Origin: Bacillota bacterium
Lineage (GTDB): Bacteria > Bacillota > Clostridia > Lachnospirales > Lachnospiraceae
Assembly (NCBI GenBank): GCA_023415475.1
Contig: JAEZKL010000046.1
Location: forward strand, 1 to 49,817
Direction of reading: 5' to 3'
DNA length: 49,817 nucleotides
Shown here: piece by piece, positions 45,576 through 49,817 of the stretch
How positions within the stretch are numbered: the stretch's first letter is position 1
Layout of the letters: each line of letters opens with the position of its first letter
Position numbers and translations under genes: made by a program
The notes under the pieces: generated by a model
What the model saw: the letters and a program-made list of their open reading frames with translations, nothing else
Database searches by the model: none
Told to the model about the DNA's origin: nothing

Positions 45576-45604
45576 ATGTTACAATAGATAGGGTATAATT
45601 ACAA
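45576..45604 (-). promoter_or_regulatory. Putative promoter of the ABC-like gene
   Basis: Minus strand TTGTAA (45599-45604), 17-base spacer, TAACAT (45576-45581) with an upstream TG. The 343-base gap between this gene and agrD holds this promoter, a GTGAACTACGTTCAC palindrome (about 45733-45747) and the agr terminator. Confidence 0.55.
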
Positions 45605-45813
45605 TGAAACCTCATTATTCGATACTTTTTTAATATCATTCTGCATTTTTTACGAAGATGAATGTAACATTCTTGATAATTCGGTATTTTTTCTTTATTA
45701 TTCTACATATCAGTATGATAAAATAGATCAAAGTGAACTACGTTCACGTTGCAGAGTGTTTTTTTATAGGGCATGTTTCGATAAGATTACGCCCATGCTG
45801 GTCGCACCAAAAA

Positions 45814-45847
45814 ATGACTTATGCAAAATCTCTTTTGCATAAGTCAT
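45814..45847 (-). terminator. Rho-independent terminator of the agr operon
   Basis: A perfect 15-bp stem ATGACTTATGCAAAA / TTTTGCATAAGTCAT with a 4-base loop, 36 bases after the agrD stop. It is followed on the minus strand by a run of Ts. Confidence 0.85.
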
Positions 45848-45882
45848 AGTGGTTAATATTATGTCGAATTGCTTATATTTGT

Positions 45883-46056
45883 CTATTTAATGTCACCCAT
45901 GAGCTCCTTAATACTTACATTATCAATGTTCTCAGGACGTTTAGGCTCAAAAAAGATTAAGATACAATCACCTATTTTTGAAACAGCGAGAGATAGAACA
46001 GATAATGATAATAAAGAACTACACATCTTTGTTACTAATAACCTTGCTTTTTTCAT
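45883..46056 (-). CDS. agrD: Cyclic-lactone autoinducer precursor AgrD
   Basis: The 57-residue peptide reads from ATG 46056 to TAG 45883. A basic, amphipathic N-terminal leader (MKKARLLVTKMCSSLLSLS...) is followed by Cys31 in GDCILIFFEPKRPENIDN. Cys31 plus four hydrophobic residues (CILIF) is the expected thiolactone ring of a five-member autoinducing peptide, and the following FEPKRPE matches the acidic/proline C-terminal recognition tail of clostridial AgrD. Its start overlaps the agrB end by 38 bases. It was too short for a length-based gene call. The mature peptide is inferred. Confidence 0.85.
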   Translation of the reverse strand: MKKARLLVTKMCSSLLSLSVLSLAVSKIGDCILIFFEPKRPENIDNVSIKELMGDIK

Positions 46057-46654
46057 GATTCTTATCCTCCTTAGGTAATTTATTATATGGTATTAAAACT
46101 GCTCCTTCAAGCAGTAATGCCATTGAAGCCACTACGATGTATTCCTTCCATTCGCTAAAAAATAATATTCCAATAATAACCAAAAAACTTTCTGCTATCA
46201 TTATATATCGTGAAACCCGCCTATTCAAGTGTTTTTTTTTCGGGGATAATCGTCTGTTAGGATGATCGACCGGTGCAAAAGCAAATATCAGTATAATTGA
46301 TAACAGCATGCAGAGGATAGCACCCACATACCACATGTTTGATCTGCTTATCAGTATTGACATATAGATCAGAAATATGGTTGAAAACAGCGACAGCAGC
46401 AAACATCCGACTCTTGTTTCAGCATGGAATCCACCGGCATATTTTCTAATAGGAGCATAGAAAGCAACAAATACGATCATTCTATCAGGTATCTTTAGTA
46501 AGATGGCAACAAGCGAAAATATAATCCAGGTAATTAAGCCGGAAATAAAGTTTTCCAGTGCATAAGCATATATTTCACGATGATCTGAATTGATTTTATT
46601 ATTATCAGATAAGTTATTCAATACCAAATCAGCTATTTTACTAATCATTCGCAC
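46019..46654 (-). CDS. agrB: AgrB peptide-processing membrane protease
   Basis: AgrB (211 residues) cleaves and cyclises AgrD. Catalytic His77 and Cys84 are at the same positions as in Staphylococcus aureus (KYAGGFHAETRVGC). Several membrane helices follow. AGGAG lies upstream of the ATG. The 28-base gap to agrA and 38-base overlap with agrD show one operon. Confidence 0.95.
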   Translation of the reverse strand: MRMISKIADLVLNNLSDNNKINSDHREIYAYALENFISGLITWIIFSLVAILLKIPDRMIVFVAFYAPIRKYAGGFHAETRVGCLLLSLFSTIFLIYMSILISRSNMWYVGAILCMLLSIILIFAFAPVDHPNRRLSPKKKHLNRRVSRYIMIAESFLVIIGILFFSEWKEYIVVASMALLLEGAVLIPYNKLPKEDKNHEKSKVISNKDV

Positions 46655-46682
46655 CTCTCCTATCAGTATCTTTGGATTTCAT

Positions 46683-47402
46683 TTATGCCTGCGGATATTC
46701 TAAATATCGTCGTTTGACGTCTTTTGAATATGTTCGTCCTATCGTAAAGCTTTCGCCGGTTTTCATAATTAATTTATTGAGTTTAATCTCTTTCACCTCA
46801 TCCAGATTCACAATAATGCCTTGACTAATTCGGATAAAATTAGCCTCTAATCTACCTGCCAGTGAAGTAATTGTTTCATAGACATTATGCCTTGATACTT
46901 TTGTTACTATAGCGGTTAAAGTATCAATTCGTTCGACATAGATAATATTGGATTGATTAATCTTCTTTTTAATATTATCCTCTGTGATAATGATAGGAGT
47001 TTGTGACTTCTGTTTTTTAATATAATTAACCTGTAAAATAGCTTTCTTAAATACACGCTCCAGACGTTCCGGATCAATCGGTTTGATTAGGAAGCTGAAA
47101 GCTTCAACAGTAAAAGCGTCATATGCAAATTCCCTGTGTCCGGTAATGAATATGGTAATCGTTCTAGGATGCTTCTTCATAATCGCAGAGGCTGTTTGTA
47201 TCCCATTAATGCCACCCAGATCAATGTCCATGAATATGATATCAACCTCTTCTTTTTCAGCATATTCAAGTAATGACTCTCCGTTTGTGAAATCTAATAC
47301 ATTCGTATTAAGCCGATACTTTTTAGATAATTCCTTAATATAAGTACAGTTAATCTTTAACGCTATCGTTTCATCTTCACACACTGCAATCGTAAGTTTC
47401 AT
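46683..47402 (-). CDS. agrA: LytTR-family response regulator AgrA
   Basis: The 239-residue protein has a receiver domain with phospho-accepting Asp59 (IIFMDIDLGGING) and Lys107-type LIKPID. A LytTR DNA-binding domain follows at about 130-235 (IIYVERIDTLTAIV, LEANFIRISQGIIVNLDEV, MKTGESFTIGRTYSKDVKRRYLEY). Partner of AgrC; it is expected to activate the agr promoter and target genes. Confidence 0.92.
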   Translation of the reverse strand: MKLTIAVCEDETIALKINCTYIKELSKKYRLNTNVLDFTNGESLLEYAEKEEVDIIFMDIDLGGINGIQTASAIMKKHPRTITIFITGHREFAYDAFTVEAFSFLIKPIDPERLERVFKKAILQVNYIKKQKSQTPIIITEDNIKKKINQSNIIYVERIDTLTAIVTKVSRHNVYETITSLAGRLEANFIRISQGIIVNLDEVKEIKLNKLIMKTGESFTIGRTYSKDVKRRYLEYPQA

Positions 47403-47451
47403 AAAGTACCCCCCTTATCGCTGATCATATTATTATGATATACACAGTTCT

Positions 47452-48765
47452 TTAAGTAGGTATTACAATGCGTATATTAAATACGTCTTCATCAAAATCA
47501 AAATTAATTTTTCCGTTATATTTATTTACGACATCAATAATATTCTCTGTCCCAATGCCATGTAGCTTCTTATCCGCTTTACTTGTAAGAAATTTACCTT
47601 TCTTTACAACCGGCTTCTCTCCAATGGAATTCTCACATTGGATAATACATCCGGATTCTGTCATTTGTATTGACATAGTAACAAATTGTGAATTGACAGC
47701 CTTCGAAGCAGCTTCGATTGCATTATCCAGTATATTACCAAATAATACACAGATGTCCTTTTCCGGCATATTAATATCAGAAGCAGCTATGAAGCTTTGA
47801 AAATCAACATCCAGCTCCTTCGCTTTTTCTCTCTTGGAATTCAATAATACAGAAAGAGCTTTATTCTCAAGAACGATATACTCATTTGCTACGGCAACAT
47901 CCTGATACAGATCATCGACATATTCTCTCAATTCATCATACTTCTGTTCATAAACCATACTCTTAATCAGCCCGATATGGTTATTCATATCGTGCCTTAA
48001 TTTTCTTAGATTATCTGTGATACTGATAATATCTTTACTTTGTTTCAATTCTAATTCTATTTGCCGTAACTTCAGTTGGGTTTCAATCTCTTTTTTTGAT
48101 TCCTTCTCTATTTTAAAAATCAAAGAAAAAGTGAGCAAGGTTGTTAAGAAGATAACCACAAAGAAAAATAGAATTATTGTATTCAGATTAACATCTGTAT
48201 TACCGAAATTTGAAAAAACAGCTACCCCGCCCAGAACCAGGACTATATTAAATGCGATAAGCGTAAATATGTTTTTAAAAGCAGTAATCTTAATCTCAAG
48301 CTTACCCTTTCTTCTCCGAATAAACACCTCAAACAAAAGTAAGGTCAATATTTTACTACCCATGCTGGCCCATAAATTTATGGTTTCATTGTTAGTAATA
48401 TCATCTATTGAAAATCTTAATACAAAGAGAAGAAAGCCTAACGTTAAAAGTTCAACAATAAATATTCCGAAATAGTATATCCCCCACCAGATGAACTTCT
48501 CAAAATGAGCATTTTTAAAAAGAATATAATTTAAAAACAGAGTATAGATTGCTATAAATATTGAACCATATACTATATATTCCTCAAGATTGCCGATGGA
48601 AAACACGAAACTCTTAAACAATACAATCAGATAAATAGATAATGCCGCAAGGATATAGTATCTTTTCTTATACTTTGGATTAAGTGTACAAACCATTAGA
48701 CGATACCATATTATTACTTCGATCAATTGATATATATGCTTAAGAATTTTTGAAACCATATCCAT
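47452..48765 (-). CDS. agrC: AgrC-type sensor histidine kinase
   Basis: A 437-residue sensor with about six membrane helices in the first 220 residues. The cytoplasmic part has a phospho-accepting His258 in LRKLRHDMNNHIGLIKSM, and the ATPase N box DNAIEAASKAV (about 348) plus a GIGTENI G-box. This is the HPK10/GHKL class. I place the start at ATG 48765, four bases after GAGGTG; a frame reaching 48864 runs across the promoter and is rejected. AgrC senses the AgrD-derived peptide outside the cell. Confidence 0.92.
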   Translation of the reverse strand: MDMVSKILKHIYQLIEVIIWYRLMVCTLNPKYKKRYYILAALSIYLIVLFKSFVFSIGNLEEYIVYGSIFIAIYTLFLNYILFKNAHFEKFIWWGIYYFGIFIVELLTLGFLLFVLRFSIDDITNNETINLWASMGSKILTLLLFEVFIRRRKGKLEIKITAFKNIFTLIAFNIVLVLGGVAVFSNFGNTDVNLNTIILFFFVVIFLTTLLTFSLIFKIEKESKKEIETQLKLRQIELELKQSKDIISITDNLRKLRHDMNNHIGLIKSMVYEQKYDELREYVDDLYQDVAVANEYIVLENKALSVLLNSKREKAKELDVDFQSFIAASDINMPEKDICVLFGNILDNAIEAASKAVNSQFVTMSIQMTESGCIIQCENSIGEKPVVKKGKFLTSKADKKLHGIGTENIIDVVNKYNGKINFDFDEDVFNIRIVIPT

Positions 48766-48835
48766 ACTACACCTCATACTTTTATATGTCTTCTTTATGA
48801 TGCTATCATAAACTAAATAGTAAATCCTTACTATA

Positions 48836-48864
48836 AATCTATCATATTTTGACATAATTGACAA
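48836..48864 (-). promoter_or_regulatory. Putative promoter of the agr operon with palindromic operator
   Basis: Minus strand TTGTCA (48859-48864), 17-base spacer, TAGATT (48836-48841), about 70 bases upstream of agrC. A perfect odd palindrome ATAATTGTCAATTAT (48854-48868) covers the -35. Two ATATGATA copies lie nearby but their 26-base phasing does not fit a LytTR site. Confidence 0.55.
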
Positions 48865-48917
48865 TTATCATATGTACCAAATATAAAATCACTTATCATA
48901 TATATTTTCACGATAAA

Positions 48918-48952
48918 GGCAGAACTCCAAAAACGACTTATGGAGTTCTGCC
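48918..48952 (-). terminator. Rho-independent terminator of sigG
   Basis: A perfect 12-bp stem GGCAGAACTCCA / TGGAGTTCTGCC with an 11-base loop, 54 bases after the sigG stop; the minus strand continues TTTATC. Confidence 0.7.
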
Positions 48953-49005
48953 CTTATCCTTACTCTATATGAATCAATTCATCCGAAGATGAAATGATTA
49001 CCCTC

Positions 49006-49785
49006 TTATGATATCAGATAGTTTCTCATGTTTTTCAATGCTGATTTTTCTAATCTGCTAACCTGAGCTTGGGAGATATTTATCTCCTTTGCCACCTCCA
49101 TCTGTGTCTTCCCTTCAAAGAAACGAAGTTTTATGATATTGTGTTCTCTGGCTGATAGTTTATCCATCGCCTCCTTCAGAGAAATCTCTTCAATCCAGTT
49201 CTCCTCCTTGTTCTTCTTATCACTAACCTGATCCATGATATATAAGGCATCTCCGCCTTCGACATAGACCGGATCATATAGAGACACCGGACTTTGAATT
49301 GCATCCAGAGCATATACAATATCCTCTTTGCTGATTCCTATCTCCGCTGCTATCTCGCTGATGGTGGGCTCCTTTTCATTCCGTTTCACTAAAGCCTCCT
49401 TAGCATATATGGCTTTATAAGCGGTATCTCGCAGGGAGCGACTGACCCGAATCGCATTATTATCCCTAAGGTATCTGCGAATTTCACCGATAATCATCGG
49501 TACTGCATAGGTGGAGAATTTCACATTCTGTGTTATATCAAAATTATCGATTGCCTTCATCAGTCCGATGCAGCCAATTTGAAATAAATCATCAACATTT
49601 TCGTTGCTTCCCGAGAATCTTTGTATTATGGAAAGCACTAATCTTAGATTACCCTTAATATAAAGCTCCCTTGCCTCCTTATCACCCTTTAATATTTTCT
49701 GAAACAATTCTTCCTTTTCAGTGTTTTTTAACAATGGCAATTTAGCTGTATTAACACCGCAAATCTCAACCTTATAAAGAGCCAT
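49006..49785 (-). CDS. sigG: Forespore sporulation sigma factor SigG
   Basis: SigG (259 residues) directs late forespore transcription. The N-terminus KVEICGVNTAKLPLLKNTEK is the SigG hallmark. Region 2 reads DDLFQIGCIGLMKAIDNFD and KFSTYAVPMIIGEIRRYLRD, and region 4 ends EINISQAQVSRLEKSALKNMR. GGAGG lies seven bases before the ATG. It sits upstream of the agr locus with its own terminator, so the two are independent units. Confidence 0.96.
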   Translation of the reverse strand: MALYKVEICGVNTAKLPLLKNTEKEELFQKILKGDKEARELYIKGNLRLVLSIIQRFSGSNENVDDLFQIGCIGLMKAIDNFDITQNVKFSTYAVPMIIGEIRRYLRDNNAIRVSRSLRDTAYKAIYAKEALVKRNEKEPTISEIAAEIGISKEDIVYALDAIQSPVSLYDPVYVEGGDALYIMDQVSDKKNKEENWIEEISLKEAMDKLSAREHNIIKLRFFEGKTQMEVAKEINISQAQVSRLEKSALKNMRNYLIS

Positions 49786-49817
49786 ATCGAAACCTCCGAA
49801 TCATTCATTTTCTTTAT

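Noticed and set aside
48830..48880. LytTR (AgrA) binding repeats
   Set aside because: Two ATATGATA copies are 26 bases apart start to start, whereas LytTR repeats are usually spaced about 21-22 bases.

Overview
The window reads as chromosomal DNA from a low-GC, spore-forming, flagellated Clostridia member, most likely Lachnospiraceae (cluster XIVa). The reasons are a sporulation sigma factor SigG, a YlmC/YmxH-type sporulation protein, a CodY/TopA/DprA/ComM block, a CheC-FliN fusion (FliY), and a fla/che operon in the clostridial order with flbD and motAB inside it. This placement is inferred from gene content; no database was consulted.

Region 1 (1-33057, all minus strand) is a near-complete flagellar and chemotaxis operon. 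Transcription runs right to left: flgB, flgC, fliE, fliF, fliG, fliH, fliI, fliJ, a MotE-like gene, fliK, flgD, a small flagellar operon protein, flgE, flbD, motA, motB, fliL, fliM, fliY, cheY, fliO, fliP, fliQ, fliR, flhB, flhA, flhF, flhG, a PilZ (YcgR-like) gene, cheB, cheA, cheW, cheC, cheD, a small membrane protein, fliA, and a FapA/DUF342 gene cut by the window edge. The genes would build the rod, hook, basal body, export gate, motor and chemosensory array, and FliA would switch on late genes lying elsewhere. Two adjacent genes, flhA and flhF, each carry one in-frame stop codon (TGA at 11060-11062, TAA at 9177-9179) while neighbouring genes look intact. If these are not sequencing errors, the strain should be non-motile. 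Several intercistronic hairpins and one terminator-like structure (flgE/flbD) may divide the operon.

Region 2 (33058-40587, minus strand) holds codY, topA, dprA, comM (yifB) and a membrane protein of unknown function. The promoter in front of flgB has a 12/15 match to the CodY box between its -35 and -10 hexamers, and codY lies directly upstream, so nutrient repression of motility is likely. A 533-base gap between topA and dprA contains the topA promoter and a GC-richer structured stretch that may be a noncoding RNA.

Region 3 (40756-44802, mostly plus strand) holds a ylmC/ymxH-like gene, nrdR, a membrane-anchored protein on the minus strand, an alpha/beta hydrolase and a ROK-family sugar kinase (fructokinase-like).

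Region 4 (44934-49785, minus strand) holds a degenerate ABC-ATPase-like protein, then a complete agr-type peptide quorum-sensing locus in the transcription order agrC, agrA, agrB, agrD. Its 57-residue AgrD precursor overlaps agrB. The locus has its own promoter, with a palindrome over the -35, and a strong terminator. sigG closes the window. No tRNA, rRNA, insertion sequence or CRISPR array was seen.
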